Notes: a model not told the origin generated them from the letters alone. Positions 16,517 to 25,017 are shown, numbered from the stretch's first letter. The stretch is 26,560 nucleotides of DNA from Anaerolineaceae bacterium UBA6133 (GCA_002435825.1 DIVL01000019.1:18716-45275), one strand, 5' to 3'. A program made the numbers and translations.

Positions 16517-17578
16517 ATGAAGAAATTCCGCGTTGCGGTATTGGCAAACATCAAGGCCAACGCGCCTGCTTTTGAAGGCATGAGCGAGGATCAGTGGGAT
16601 GACCTCGACTCGGAGTCTACCGTCCTCTCCCTGGTTAGTGCCATCCGCGCCGGCGGACACGAGTGTGAATTCCTCGAAGCGGATGAATCCATTATTGATA
16701 CCGTTCGGACTTACAAACCCGACATCTGTTTCAATATTTCCGAGAGCCACTTTGGCGACTCGCGCGAAGCGCAAATTCCTGCCATCCTTGAAAAACTCCA
16801 GATCCCCTACACTGGCTCAAAGGTTCTTACGCTCGCCCTCTCTCTCGACAAACCCATGACCAAGCGCATTCTCGCCTGGCATAACCTGCCTACGCCTGAA
16901 TTTCAATCCTTCGAGCGCGAGGATGAGCCCCTGGATGAGAGCATGCACTACCCCCTGTTCATCAAACCCAGCCGTGAAGGCACGGGCATGGGCATCACCT
17001 ACCAGTCCATCCTGCACAACGACGATGAACTTCGAACGCAATTGCGGCACATCCTAAAACGCTATAAACAACCAGCGCTGGTGGAGCGCTTTATCGAAGG
17101 GCGTGAGGTTACAGTCGGCTTGGTGGGCAACCTGATCGGTCCTGTTGCCCGCCGTATCCCCAAGGACGAAAACGCCCACCGCATCCACGCCGGCTTGCAC
17201 TTCCTGCCACCAATGGAAGTGAACCTCGACCCATACCTCGAGACCGATGGCGTCTACGACAACTACCTGAAGACCGCCCTGGCTGCCGAACTGGAGTATC
17301 TCTGCCCCGCTCCCCTGGATGAAGACATGGTGGATGAGCTCAACTGGCTCGCGGCAGCGGTCTTCCGCGTTACAGGCGCGCTCGATTTCGCCCGGATTGA
17401 CTTCCGGCTCGACAAAAACGACAACTTCAAACCCTACATTCTTGAAATCAATCCCCTGCCGGGTTTGATGCCCAAACTTTCTGATATCGTCATCGAAGCC
17501 AACGCCGATGGTATCGGACATACCGAGCTGATCAACCTGATTCTCAATACAGCTCTGACGCGTTATGGCATGATTTGA
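16517..17578 (+). CDS. D-alanine-D-alanine ligase-like ATP-grasp enzyme
   Basis: The protein has 353 residues; ATG 16517 follows GGGAGA. It has the three-part ATP-grasp layout of Ddl: an N-terminal Rossmann-like part (1-~110), a central lid (FIKPSREGTGMGI, ~150-165) and a C-terminal half with the Mg-binding DFARIDFRLD and YILEINPLPGL. It lacks the glycine-rich, Ser-Glu N-terminal motif that binds the first D-Ala in true Ddl. The N-terminus instead has an acidic EDQWDDLDSES segment. It may therefore join another amino or hydroxy acid pair. A GNAT gene follows 6 bases later, suggesting ligation plus acetylation of a small peptide. A canonical Ddl role remains possible. Confidence 0.75.
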   Translation: MKKFRVAVLANIKANAPAFEGMSEDQWDDLDSESTVLSLVSAIRAGGHECEFLEADESIIDTVRTYKPDICFNISESHFGDSREAQIPAILEKLQIPYTGSKVLTLALSLDKPMTKRILAWHNLPTPEFQSFEREDEPLDESMHYPLFIKPSREGTGMGITYQSILHNDDELRTQLRHILKRYKQPALVERFIEGREVTVGLVGNLIGPVARRIPKDENAHRIHAGLHFLPPMEVNLDPYLETDGVYDNYLKTALAAELEYLCPAPLDEDMVDELNWLAAAVFRVTGALDFARIDFRLDKNDNFKPYILEINPLPGLMPKLSDIVIEANADGIGHTELINLILNTALTRYGMI

Positions 17579-17584
17579 GTCCAA

Positions 17585-18034
17585 ATGATAACCAAAGCTG
17601 CTTTGCGTTTGATGACCCCCGAAGATTACCCTGCCCTGTTTGCACTGTGGAACAGAGTGCCGGGTTTTAACAGGGGGCTGCGCAGCCTGGACGACAATGA
17701 AGCAGGCATCCAGAAATTCCTTAAGCGCAACCCCACCACTTGCTTTGTGGCGGAATTTGCCGGCGAGATCATCGGCGGTATTCTTGCCGGGCATGACGGC
17801 AGGCGCGGCTACATCTACCACGCCATCGTACTGCCCGAGCACCAGGGCAAGGGCATCGGAAAGCAGCTCGCCGATGCTGCCTGTGATGCTCTTGGGGCCG
17901 AAGGGATCAATCGAGTTGGAATGCTGGTTTTTGCGGGCAACCAGCAAGGCAACGCTTTTTGGGAAAGCCAGGGCTGGCAAACCCGCCCGGATCTCATCTA
18001 CCGCAACAAACCCCTCAACGAAGAAAACCGCTGA
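17585..18034 (+). CDS. GNAT family N-acetyltransferase
   Basis: The protein has 149 residues; ATG 17585 comes 6 bases after the ligase-like stop with no clear ribosome site, so translation is probably coupled. The fold is visible throughout: beta-strands with CFVAEFAGEIIGGILAG (53-69), then motif A with the acetyl-CoA loop Gln87-Gly-Lys-Gly90-Ile-Gly92 (VLPEHQGKGIGKQL), and the final NAFWESQGW segment. It transfers an acetyl group from acetyl-CoA to an amine. The substrate is unknown; the neighbour suggests the ligase product or a related amino acid, which is inference. Confidence 0.85.
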   Translation: MITKAALRLMTPEDYPALFALWNRVPGFNRGLRSLDDNEAGIQKFLKRNPTTCFVAEFAGEIIGGILAGHDGRRGYIYHAIVLPEHQGKGIGKQLADAACDALGAEGINRVGMLVFAGNQQGNAFWESQGWQTRPDLIYRNKPLNEENR

Positions 18035-18101
18035 CATATCTCGGCTCTTCTTCCAGCCCTAAGGCAAGACATCTCACGAAGCGGCTCACCCTCCCAGACC
18101 G

Positions 18102-18129
18102 TTGGCTCTATCCCCTCATAACCTATTTA
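18102..18129 (+). promoter_or_regulatory. Putative promoter of the DUF3795 gene
   Basis: -35-like TTGGCT (18102-18107), 16-base spacer, -10-like TATTTA (18124-18129), about 58 bases before the ATG at 18188. Both hexamers match only 4 of 6 bases. Confidence 0.3.
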
Positions 18130-18187
18130 ACTGGCACGATTCGTGCTGCGATTCTTGCTGATCGTTCGTTTAGTGGAAGGAGGCGCA

Positions 18188-18538
18188 ATGGCTCATTGGT
18201 CCTTTTGCGGGTTGAATTGTGAGGAATGCCTCGTCTACCAGGCCACCCAAAAGCAGGATCAGGCACACCAGATCTGGCTGGCCGCGGAGTATTCAAGCGA
18301 TAGCACCTGGTATTCACCCTCGGAAATGACATGTCAAGGCTGCCACAGCCAGCAGCGGCTCGAGAGCAAGATGTGCCAGGCTTGTGCGTTGCGAGACTGT
18401 GCTTCCAACCGCGTCCGCCAGACCTGCGCGGAATGCCCGGACTTTCCCTGCAGCTTGGTCGAGCGCTACATCTCCATCGAGACAGATGCCCGCTGCCAGC
18501 TCCAGCTCTGGCACGAACGCCTGACGGCTGCAGTCTAA
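18188..18538 (+). CDS. Cys-rich DUF3795 protein
   Basis: The protein has 116 residues. The ATG at 18188 sits 4 bases after a long GGAAGGAGG ribosome site; an upstream in-frame ATG (18143) has none. The start CGLNCEEC and the later pairs CQGC, CQAC, a lone Cys and CAECPDFPC are typical of the DUF3795 family. They suggest zinc or iron-sulfur binding. The function of the family is not established. The gene is flanked by its own candidate promoter and a shared terminator, so it appears to be transcribed alone. Confidence 0.75.
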   Translation: MAHWSFCGLNCEECLVYQATQKQDQAHQIWLAAEYSSDSTWYSPSEMTCQGCHSQQRLESKMCQACALRDCASNRVRQTCAECPDFPCSLVERYISIETDARCQLQLWHERLTAAV

Positions 18539-18605
18539 AGCACTCTTTTTTTGGGGATGCTGCTTTCCAGGAAACACCTGTATTTTCAACTGTGAATTGA
18601 AAGAT

Positions 18606-18637
18606 AAAAAAAAACCGGCGAATTGTCGCCGGTTTTG
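18606..18637. terminator. Bidirectional intrinsic terminator
   Basis: ACCGGCGA (18614-18621) / TCGCCGGT (18626-18633) stem with an ATTG loop, a long A-run on the left and T-run on the right. It ends both the DUF3795 gene (+) and the ABC operon (-). Confidence 0.9.
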
Positions 18638-18652
18638 TCACATTGCCAATAA

Positions 18653-19696
18653 TTACGACTTGCCCCTCATGCGCGGGTCGAGCACGTCCCGCATAGCATC
18701 GCCGATCAGGTTCCAGCCCATGACAAAAAAGGTTAGGGTCAGCCCTGGGTAGACCACAATGAACCAGTAGCGGTTTAGAACTGTGATCCAGTTGCGGGCA
18801 AAACTGAGCACCTGTCCCCAGTCTGCATAACCGATCTCAGTTCCGATGCCCAGGAAGGAGAGGGCTGCGAAGCCAAGGACGACATCCCCAATACCCAGGG
18901 ACGCCAGCACGAGTGTGGGGAAAATGGCATTGGGCAGAATGTGCTTGAAGAGAATGCGCCCATTCTTGACTCCAGAGGCTCTGGCTGCCAGAACAAAATC
19001 GCGTTCTTTGATAGACAGGATGTCGGAGCGGATGATGCGTGCGTAACCCATCCAACCGAAGGTGATCATGGCAATCAAAGGCGGTAGGAGGCTTCGCCCG
19101 AGAATTGGTGTCAATACCGATGAGAAGATAAGCGCCATCATAATATATGGCAGGGTCATAAATATGTCCGTGATGCGCATGATGAGATTATCCACCCAAC
19201 CGCCATAATATGCCGCGATTGAGCCCAGAATCACACCGATCAAAACAGTGGCAATTACAACAATAAGACCAGTCCTAAAAGCAGTACGCGTGCCCCAGAT
19301 AATGCCGTAAAAAATATCGTACTGCCCCTGAGCTGTTCCCAGCAGATGCACCCATTCATCATTCCCTGTAAGTGTTTTATACCAGAAAGGCATTTCAGGA
19401 ACATTTCTGGTCCACTCTGCGCCCGGCGCTTTTGGTTCTCCGCTAAATCCATCGCGTGGGATTTTCATGGGGTCATCTCCTACGGGAGGTGCGATTACAG
19501 GGGCAAAAACTGCCACCAATATGAAAATCAGGATTAATATAAAACCAATGATGGAGGCGGGCGTTTTTAACAGACCTGTAACAATGCGGTAATTGTCAGG
19601 ACCCAAAAATTTTTCAAGCCAGGTAATTTTACGATCTGACTTTGTTTCTTCAAGGAGTTGATTATCTCCGGTTGGAAAAGTTGTCATTTCAGTCAT
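18653..19696 (-). CDS. oppC: Peptide/oligosaccharide-type ABC transporter permease (OppC/DppC)
   Basis: The protein has 347 residues; the start has AAGGAG 6 bases upstream, overlapping the oppB stop. A ~45-residue cytosolic N-terminus leads to a first helix (PASIIGFILILIFILVAVFAPVI). An extracytoplasmic insert of ~80 residues follows, then five helices. The EAA loop is visible as ARASGVKNGRILFKHILPN, where the ATPases dock. The C-terminus DVLDPRMRG is characteristic. It pairs with OppB to form the channel. It is the last gene of the operon and ends at the shared terminator. Confidence 0.93.
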   Translation of the reverse strand: MTEMTTFPTGDNQLLEETKSDRKITWLEKFLGPDNYRIVTGLLKTPASIIGFILILIFILVAVFAPVIAPPVGDDPMKIPRDGFSGEPKAPGAEWTRNVPEMPFWYKTLTGNDEWVHLLGTAQGQYDIFYGIIWGTRTAFRTGLIVVIATVLIGVILGSIAAYYGGWVDNLIMRITDIFMTLPYIMMALIFSSVLTPILGRSLLPPLIAMITFGWMGYARIIRSDILSIKERDFVLAARASGVKNGRILFKHILPNAIFPTLVLASLGIGDVVLGFAALSFLGIGTEIGYADWGQVLSFARNWITVLNRYWFIVVYPGLTLTFFVMGWNLIGDAMRDVLDPRMRGKS

Positions 19697-19706
19697 GCAT
19701 TACTCC

Positions 19707-20771
19707 TTAGGAAAGACGTACACGCGGGTCAATGAACGCATAAAGGATATCGACCACCAAATTGGATATGATCAGAATGAAGCCTGTAAATATTGCCAGG
19801 CCTAAAATGGTAACCACGTCCAGCTGGGAGGCGGCTTCTGCGGCTGCCTTGCCAATCCCCGGGTAGTTAAAGACAGTTTCAGTGATCACAACCCCTCCCA
19901 ACAGCCCAACGATGCTACTGCCCATCATGGTGACTACTGGCAGCATGGCGTTTGGTCTGGCATGCTTATTGATCACATCCTTTTCCTTGAGACCTTTAGC
20001 CCTTGCAGTTGTCACATAATCCATGCGCAAGGTTTCCAACATGGAAGAACGGGTAACCCGCACATAGGTTGCCCAACTAATGTAAGATAAAGATAAGATC
20101 GGCATAATCATATGCCGCATCGCATCCCAAAAGATATCGAAACGCAGATTTAGAAGCGCATCGATGCTTAATAATTTTGTATACTGCTTAAATTCTCCCG
20201 AATAAACCAGCTGGCTAACCCAATCAGACATTTTCCCAGGCAGGAACCACTGGTTATTTGCGTAAAGCAGCATCAACAACAGCAAACCGAATACAAATGC
20301 GGGAAGTGAGGTACCAATAATACTGTAAACGCGGGCTGCCTGATCAAAAAACTTATTTTGATTGACAGCTGCCTTAACGCCCATCCAGATGCCAACAGAA
20401 AGATATGGGAAAACCGTCCAAAGTGCCAGGTCCACCGTGTGGAGAAACCTATTTTGGATGATACCAATCACCTCTTGTGAAGCCGTGCGCGAGTAGCCAA
20501 AATCTCCATAAATGATGCCTCCATCCCGCTCTCCCGTCACCGGGTCCGTAACGCCGGTTAGCCAGCGCCAATATTGCTGGAAAAAGGGATCCTCCAAACC
20601 GTATTTCTTGATAATGCCTTCAATTTGCTTTTCATTCTTAGGGAAATCAGTGACATATAAGGCAGAGCGTTCGACCGGACCAAGCAACTGGAGCATGCCA
20701 AAAATGATTAGTGTGACGCCAATCAGTAGAACAGGGACCAGGAGCAATCGGCGTATTATGTAGTTTGTCAT
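19707..20771 (-). CDS. oppB: Peptide/oligosaccharide-type ABC transporter permease (OppB/DppB)
   Basis: The protein has 354 residues; ATG preceded by GAGAGG. The start MTNYIIRRLLLVPVLLIGVTLIIF and GLEDPFFQQYWRWL are typical of DppB. Five further helices follow. The EAA-like loop TTARAKGLKEKDVINKHARPNAMLP provides the ATPase contact, and the end DILYAFIDPRVRLS is diagnostic. OppC follows 10 bases after the stop. The gap to the binding protein gene holds two stem-loops, which often set a lower level for permeases than for the binding protein. Confidence 0.93.
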   Translation of the reverse strand: MTNYIIRRLLLVPVLLIGVTLIIFGMLQLLGPVERSALYVTDFPKNEKQIEGIIKKYGLEDPFFQQYWRWLTGVTDPVTGERDGGIIYGDFGYSRTASQEVIGIIQNRFLHTVDLALWTVFPYLSVGIWMGVKAAVNQNKFFDQAARVYSIIGTSLPAFVFGLLLLMLLYANNQWFLPGKMSDWVSQLVYSGEFKQYTKLLSIDALLNLRFDIFWDAMRHMIMPILSLSYISWATYVRVTRSSMLETLRMDYVTTARAKGLKEKDVINKHARPNAMLPVVTMMGSSIVGLLGGVVITETVFNYPGIGKAAAEAASQLDVVTILGLAIFTGFILIISNLVVDILYAFIDPRVRLS

Positions 20772-20796
20772 TCTTTACCTCTCACTTCATTTTGCC

Positions 20797-20880
20797 TTTC
20801 GGTATGCACAGAAAAAATTTTATGTACATGCCGAAGAGAAAAATTTTCCTCAGGTGCGGGAGCCTTTGCAGGCTCCCGCA
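20797..20880 (-). promoter_or_regulatory. Two intercistronic stem-loops between the binding protein and oppB
   Basis: A perfect 10-base stem, TGCGGGAGCC (20855-20864) / GGCTCCCGCA (20871-20880), follows the binding protein stop by 25 bases. A second stem, with arms TTCGGTATGCAC and GTACATGCCGAA around 20797-20836 and G-U pairs, lies nearer to oppB. Neither has a good T-run. They more likely protect the upstream message or attenuate read-through than terminate fully. Confidence 0.55.
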
Positions 20881-20905
20881 TCTATTTTTACTAATTTTGT
20901 GAATC

Positions 20906-22948
20906 CTACTTAATGTTGAAGTTAAAGAGGATCACATCCTGGCTCAAGCCAGGTCGTCCGAAGTACAGGGTCAGTGGCATACCATTGCCTTCTTCGCAAG
21001 TTTCAAAGTGCGCGAGTCCAAGCTTGGTTGTATCAATCGCGCATACCGGAACTGCTTCGTCATAGGCGTTTGTATCAGGATTGTAGATCCGGATCTCACC
21101 CACCATTGGGTCAACAGCAGCGCGGTTTTCAGCTGGAACTGCGATGATATCTGCATCACCAGCCTGGAGCATGGCAAAGCGGGTACCAAATTCGGAAATG
21201 TTCAGCAGTGCCACACGCTCAGTCTTGGCAGGCTCACCCCAATAGCCTTCGAAGGCTGTCAGGATAACTTCCTGGTCTGGTGTCCAGTGGTCAAGTTTGT
21301 AAGCGCCAGTACCATTGGTGATGGCGCGGAAGGGATTGTCAGCATCTGCCATGGAGTAGAAATTCTGCCATGTTTCGCAGCTTCCGTCCCAACCGCCTTT
21401 CTCAACGACCCATTCCATGTCCATAATGGAACCCCAGTTATTGGCAATGGTTGCCAGGAAAGGTCCCCAAGGTTGGGCAAGGGTCATGGTGACTGTGCCG
21501 GCTGCATCGTCAGCAACAATCTTGGATTTTACGGTTTCGCAAGCAGCAACGAGCACTGCGGGGTCATTGGTCATCAGATTTTCGCGATCATCTGCGGAAG
21601 CAAAATCATCCACGATACCGGTGATGTCATCCACACCAACCCCAAAGAAGGGTTCAGCCAGGAGCCACTGCGGGGTTGAATAGCCACCCTGCAGCAGACC
21701 ACGCTGGTAGGAATACGCCACATCAGAAGCGGTCAGATCGCCGCCTTCATGGAATTTGACGCCCTCACGAATTTGGAAGGTCCAGACAGTGCCATCATCT
21801 GACATTGTCCAGGACTCTGCCAACATCGGAACAAAGGCATCAGTCTTGATGTCATCATAGAAGACCAGGGTTTCGTAAATGTTCTGTAAAACCTGACCAC
21901 TGGCGGTGTCGTAGCACGCGGCAGGATCAAGCACCAGGGGATCGCCAAACGAAGCGACCGTGAGGTTGTCGGGGTCAGGAGATTCTTCAGTTTCGTACAT
22001 AGTTTTGAAGACATCGCCGGAGAAGATCGGGTTCAAAACGCGCCCTTCAACCCATTTTTGCTCATAGCCATGCGATGTTGCCAAAACGACAGGAATACCA
22101 ACTGCCTGGTCAAAGTAGAGCTGGTTGAATTCTTTATAGACTTCGTGCCGTTCAGCAGGATCGGTCAAGGCAACGCCTTTATCCAGGAGGACCTTGAACT
22201 GTGTCTTCAGGTCATCAGGTAACTGCTGGCGAAGGCCATAAGTACCCGTGGTGTAGGGTTGATACCAGTTGTGAGCATCATGAATATCTTCCAACCAACC
22301 GCCGGTCATGATCGGGATCTTGTATGCGCGCTGAGCAGTCAGATAAGCTGGCCAGGGTAGACCGAGCACTTCGATGACAAATTTATCGTTGATCGCAGCC
22401 AGGTTAGCCTGCAGGATTTCGGCAAAGATTTGACGGGTGGTGTTACCCGTGTTGTAAAGCATCTGAAGCCTGAAGCCCATTTCCCAGACATCATCGGGAT
22501 CTTCACCAGCAGGAATGCCATCTTTATCGACATCTGCCAGTTTGAATTCCTCAGCTGCCTTTTCAGGATCATAAGAGTAGAAAGGAGCATCCGGGTCATA
22601 GCCGGGCATGCCGGGCAGAGAGAGGACTTTCGATTGAACAGCCTCACCATTGTAGACTTCATCAGCCACAATGCTGGCATCAAAAGCGTATGCAAAGGCT
22701 CTGCGGATGTGCACATCATCAAAGAACGTGCCGGGGACGCCATTGCCATCCAGTTTGTTTGAGCCCAGATATTGGTTCAATGCTGCTGGCTCTTCAGTCT
22801 CCTCAACGACAGGCTCCTCAGCAACAGGCTCCACGGCTACAGGTTCCTCAGCAGGGGGTTCAGTCACAGCGGGAGTTGTGGTGGCGCAAGCACCCAAAAC
22901 CAGGCTTGCTACCATCAAAATTGCTAGAAACAGATAGACTTTACGCAT
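20906..22948 (-). CDS. Family-5 ABC solute-binding lipoprotein, circularly permuted
   Basis: The protein has 680 residues; ATG with AAGGAGG. A lipoprotein signal ends in LVLGAC (Cys21), followed by an acidic Pro/Glu linker (22-54). Family-5 binding proteins normally begin with TVASFGDPxxLDPA and end with a WVEGxxxNPIF segment. Here the order is swapped. Residues ~55-318 (GSNKLDGNGVPGTFFDDVHI to GRVLNPIFSG) are the usual C-terminal half. Residues ~325-680 (NLTVASFGDPLVLDPA through FHEGGDLTASDVAYS and FGTRFAMLQAGDADI to LFNFNIK) are the usual N-terminal half. The stop codon falls where the halves are normally continuous. Each half occurs once, with no frameshift. The old termini are joined by a short TEESPDPDN linker. 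The solute is unknown; neighbours suggest peptides or oligosaccharides. Confidence 0.85.
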   Translation of the reverse strand: MRKVYLFLAILMVASLVLGACATTTPAVTEPPAEEPVAVEPVAEEPVVEETEEPAALNQYLGSNKLDGNGVPGTFFDDVHIRRAFAYAFDASIVADEVYNGEAVQSKVLSLPGMPGYDPDAPFYSYDPEKAAEEFKLADVDKDGIPAGEDPDDVWEMGFRLQMLYNTGNTTRQIFAEILQANLAAINDKFVIEVLGLPWPAYLTAQRAYKIPIMTGGWLEDIHDAHNWYQPYTTGTYGLRQQLPDDLKTQFKVLLDKGVALTDPAERHEVYKEFNQLYFDQAVGIPVVLATSHGYEQKWVEGRVLNPIFSGDVFKTMYETEESPDPDNLTVASFGDPLVLDPAACYDTASGQVLQNIYETLVFYDDIKTDAFVPMLAESWTMSDDGTVWTFQIREGVKFHEGGDLTASDVAYSYQRGLLQGGYSTPQWLLAEPFFGVGVDDITGIVDDFASADDRENLMTNDPAVLVAACETVKSKIVADDAAGTVTMTLAQPWGPFLATIANNWGSIMDMEWVVEKGGWDGSCETWQNFYSMADADNPFRAITNGTGAYKLDHWTPDQEVILTAFEGYWGEPAKTERVALLNISEFGTRFAMLQAGDADIIAVPAENRAAVDPMVGEIRIYNPDTNAYDEAVPVCAIDTTKLGLAHFETCEEGNGMPLTLYFGRPGLSQDVILFNFNIK

Positions 22949-23026
22949 TTTTCTCCTCCTTGAGAGAATTAGTATTTTGATTTGTTTTTAGACATTAAAA
23001 GGTAATAGGTTTTCTTTTCTATCGAG

Positions 23027-24028
23027 CTACCTCCTTTGGTTATCAGGATGATCCCACTTGAAGCATTCCACAAAATGCCCGGGTGAGACTTCCTTGAATT
23101 CAGGGCGTGACTCCGCGCAGTAACCTTCCGCAATTGGACAGCGGGTTCTGAAGCGGCAGCCTGAGGGTGGATTTACAGGTGACGGAACATCACCTTCCAA
23201 AACAATCCGCTCGCGGGTTTCATAGAAACTCGGATCCGCGACCGGAATGGCTGATAGCAAAGCCTTAGTATAAGGGTGGATGGGATTTCGGTAAATTTCG
23301 CGACGATCTGCCAGTTCGACAATGATACCAAGGTACATGACCGCAACGCGATCGCTGATGTGGCGCACCATGGAAAGATCATGGGCAATAAATAAGTAAG
23401 CCAGGTCAAATTCTTTCTGCAGATCTTCAAATAAATTGATCACCTGCGCTTGGATGGATACATCCAGAGCAGAAATTGGTTCATCACAGACAATAAAAGA
23501 TGGGTTGTTCGCCAAGGCGCGCGCGATACCAATGCGCTGACGCTGACCACCAGAAAATTCGTGCGGGTAGCGCAGCATAAAATCGGGATCAAGTTTAACC
23601 AAACGCACCAACTCACGAACACGATCATCAATCTCTCTGCCGCTGGCAGTCCCAAATGCAAGTAAGGGTTCCGCGACAATATCACGGATGGTCATGCGCG
23701 GATTCAGGCTTGCGTATGGATCCTGAAAAATCATCTGAATATTTTTGCGCATTTGGCGCATTGGTTCATTCTTCAAAGCAGTCAGCTCAATATCTTTAAA
23801 GAAAACCTTGCCTGCGGTAGGTTTATACAACTGCAGCATTGTGCGGCCTGTAGTGGATTTTCCGCAGCCGGATTCACCCACCAGCCCAAGTGTCTCTCCG
23901 CGATGGATTTTGAAACTGACACCATCCACCGCGCGTACTGATCCAACCTGTCGGCGGATAACACCCCGGTAAATTGGGAAATGCATTTTTAAGTCTTCTA
24001 CTTGGATAAGAACATCTTTTTCTGTCAT
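23027..24028 (-). CDS. oppF: Peptide-type ABC transporter ATP-binding protein (OppF/DppF)
   Basis: The protein has 333 residues; its ATG shares 4 bases with the oppD stop (ATGA), so translation is coupled. Walker A GESGCGKS is at 51-58, followed by the Q-loop MIFQDPYASLNPR, the signature FSGGQRQRI, and Walker B with the D-loop IVCDEPISALD. The His switch is in FIAHDLSMV. The C-terminal oligopeptide-transporter extension has the Cys pattern CRFRTRCPIAEGYC plus a later Cys, matching the positions reported for an iron-sulfur site in OppD/DppD-type proteins. It energises the OppBC channel together with OppD. Confidence 0.94.
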   Translation of the reverse strand: MTEKDVLIQVEDLKMHFPIYRGVIRRQVGSVRAVDGVSFKIHRGETLGLVGESGCGKSTTGRTMLQLYKPTAGKVFFKDIELTALKNEPMRQMRKNIQMIFQDPYASLNPRMTIRDIVAEPLLAFGTASGREIDDRVRELVRLVKLDPDFMLRYPHEFSGGQRQRIGIARALANNPSFIVCDEPISALDVSIQAQVINLFEDLQKEFDLAYLFIAHDLSMVRHISDRVAVMYLGIIVELADRREIYRNPIHPYTKALLSAIPVADPSFYETRERIVLEGDVPSPVNPPSGCRFRTRCPIAEGYCAESRPEFKEVSPGHFVECFKWDHPDNQRR

Positions 24029-25017
24029 ACGCGTTCGCTCCCGGTAACAGTGTCAACCCAACATGCCACTTTATGACCATCATTAATTGATTCTAAAAGT
24101 GGGTTCTCATTGCGACAGTGTTCTACAACCCAGCGACAGCGGGGAGAAAACGGACAGCTGCGCGGTTTTTGGTAAAGCATCGGAGGCATTCCTTCAATAG
24201 AGTACAAACGCTTTCGTCCTTCCTCCTGGATCTGCGGGAGACTACCAATCAGCCCAATGGTATAAGGATGCCGCGGATTGGCATATAGTTCTTTTACCGG
24301 TGCTTCTTCGATGATGAAACCACCATACATGACAGCCACTCGATGGGCAATGCTGGCAACAACTCCCAGATCATGCGTGATCCAGATGATTGCCATGCCC
24401 AATTCCTCACGCAATCGGATCACAAGTTCAACGATCTGCGCCTGAATGGTGACATCCAATGCCGTGGTGGGTTCATCCGCAATCAGGATTTGCGGAGCAC
24501 AACTGAGCGCCATGGCAATCATAACCCTTTGACGCATTCCGCCTGAATATTGATGGGGATAATCCTTGAGCCTGTCTTTTGCCCTGGGAATGCCGACCAA
24601 CTCCAATAACTCGATCGATCGGGCTTCAGCCTGTTGACGATTGAAGCCCAGATGTAGTCTCAGTGGTTCTTCCATCTGTTTTCCAATGGTCATAACAGGA
24701 TTTAATGACGTCATGGGGTCCTGAAAGATCATCGCGATTTGAGCTCCACGTACATGGCGAATCTCTTCGTCATCCATTGCCAGCAAATCTTGCCCCTTAA
24801 AAAGGGCGGTTCCATTGACAATTTTTCCGGGGGGTTGGGGGATTAACTTTAAGCAGGAAAGCATGGAAACACTTTTTCCGCATCCGCTTTCGCCCACCAA
24901 GCCCAGCGTTTCACCTTCGCTGAGGTGGAAGGAGACTCCATTGACAGCATGTACTACCCCTTCAGGTGTCTTAAAATGTGTCTCCAGGTCGTTTACATTG
25001 AGTAATTCATTCGCCAT
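24025..25017 (-). CDS. oppD: Peptide-type ABC transporter ATP-binding protein (OppD/DppD)
   Basis: The protein has 330 residues; ATG 25017 follows AAGGAA. Walker A GESGCGKS is at 42-49, followed by the Q-loop MIFQDPMTSLNPV, the signature YSGGMRQRV, Walker B ILIADEPTTALD and the H-loop WITHDLGVV. The C-terminal domain carries CPFSPRCRWVVEHC and a final Cys in KVACW, the four-Cys pattern of the family. It is the first gene of the transporter operon in reading direction. The 102-base gap upstream follows the stop of an unknown membrane protein gene, which may be co-transcribed. Confidence 0.94.
   Translation of the reverse strand: MANELLNVNDLETHFKTPEGVVHAVNGVSFHLSEGETLGLVGESGCGKSVSMLSCLKLIPQPPGKIVNGTALFKGQDLLAMDDEEIRHVRGAQIAMIFQDPMTSLNPVMTIGKQMEEPLRLHLGFNRQQAEARSIELLELVGIPRAKDRLKDYPHQYSGGMRQRVMIAMALSCAPQILIADEPTTALDVTIQAQIVELVIRLREELGMAIIWITHDLGVVASIAHRVAVMYGGFIIEEAPVKELYANPRHPYTIGLIGSLPQIQEEGRKRLYSIEGMPPMLYQKPRSCPFSPRCRWVVEHCRNENPLLESINDGHKVACWVDTVTGSERV

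Noticed and set aside
17054..18037. Long minus-strand open frame (327 codons) across the ligase-like and GNAT genes
   Set aside because: It is exactly antisense to two genes with clear ATP-grasp and acetyl-CoA motifs, has no recognisable domain and no ribosome site.
21008..21679. Plus-strand open frame of 223 codons
   Set aside because: Antisense to the binding protein gene, which is well supported.
20906..22948. Reading the binding protein as two fused binding proteins, or as a frameshifted gene
   Set aside because: Each half occurs only once and the frame is continuous from signal peptide to stop, so permutation explains it better than fusion or frameshift.
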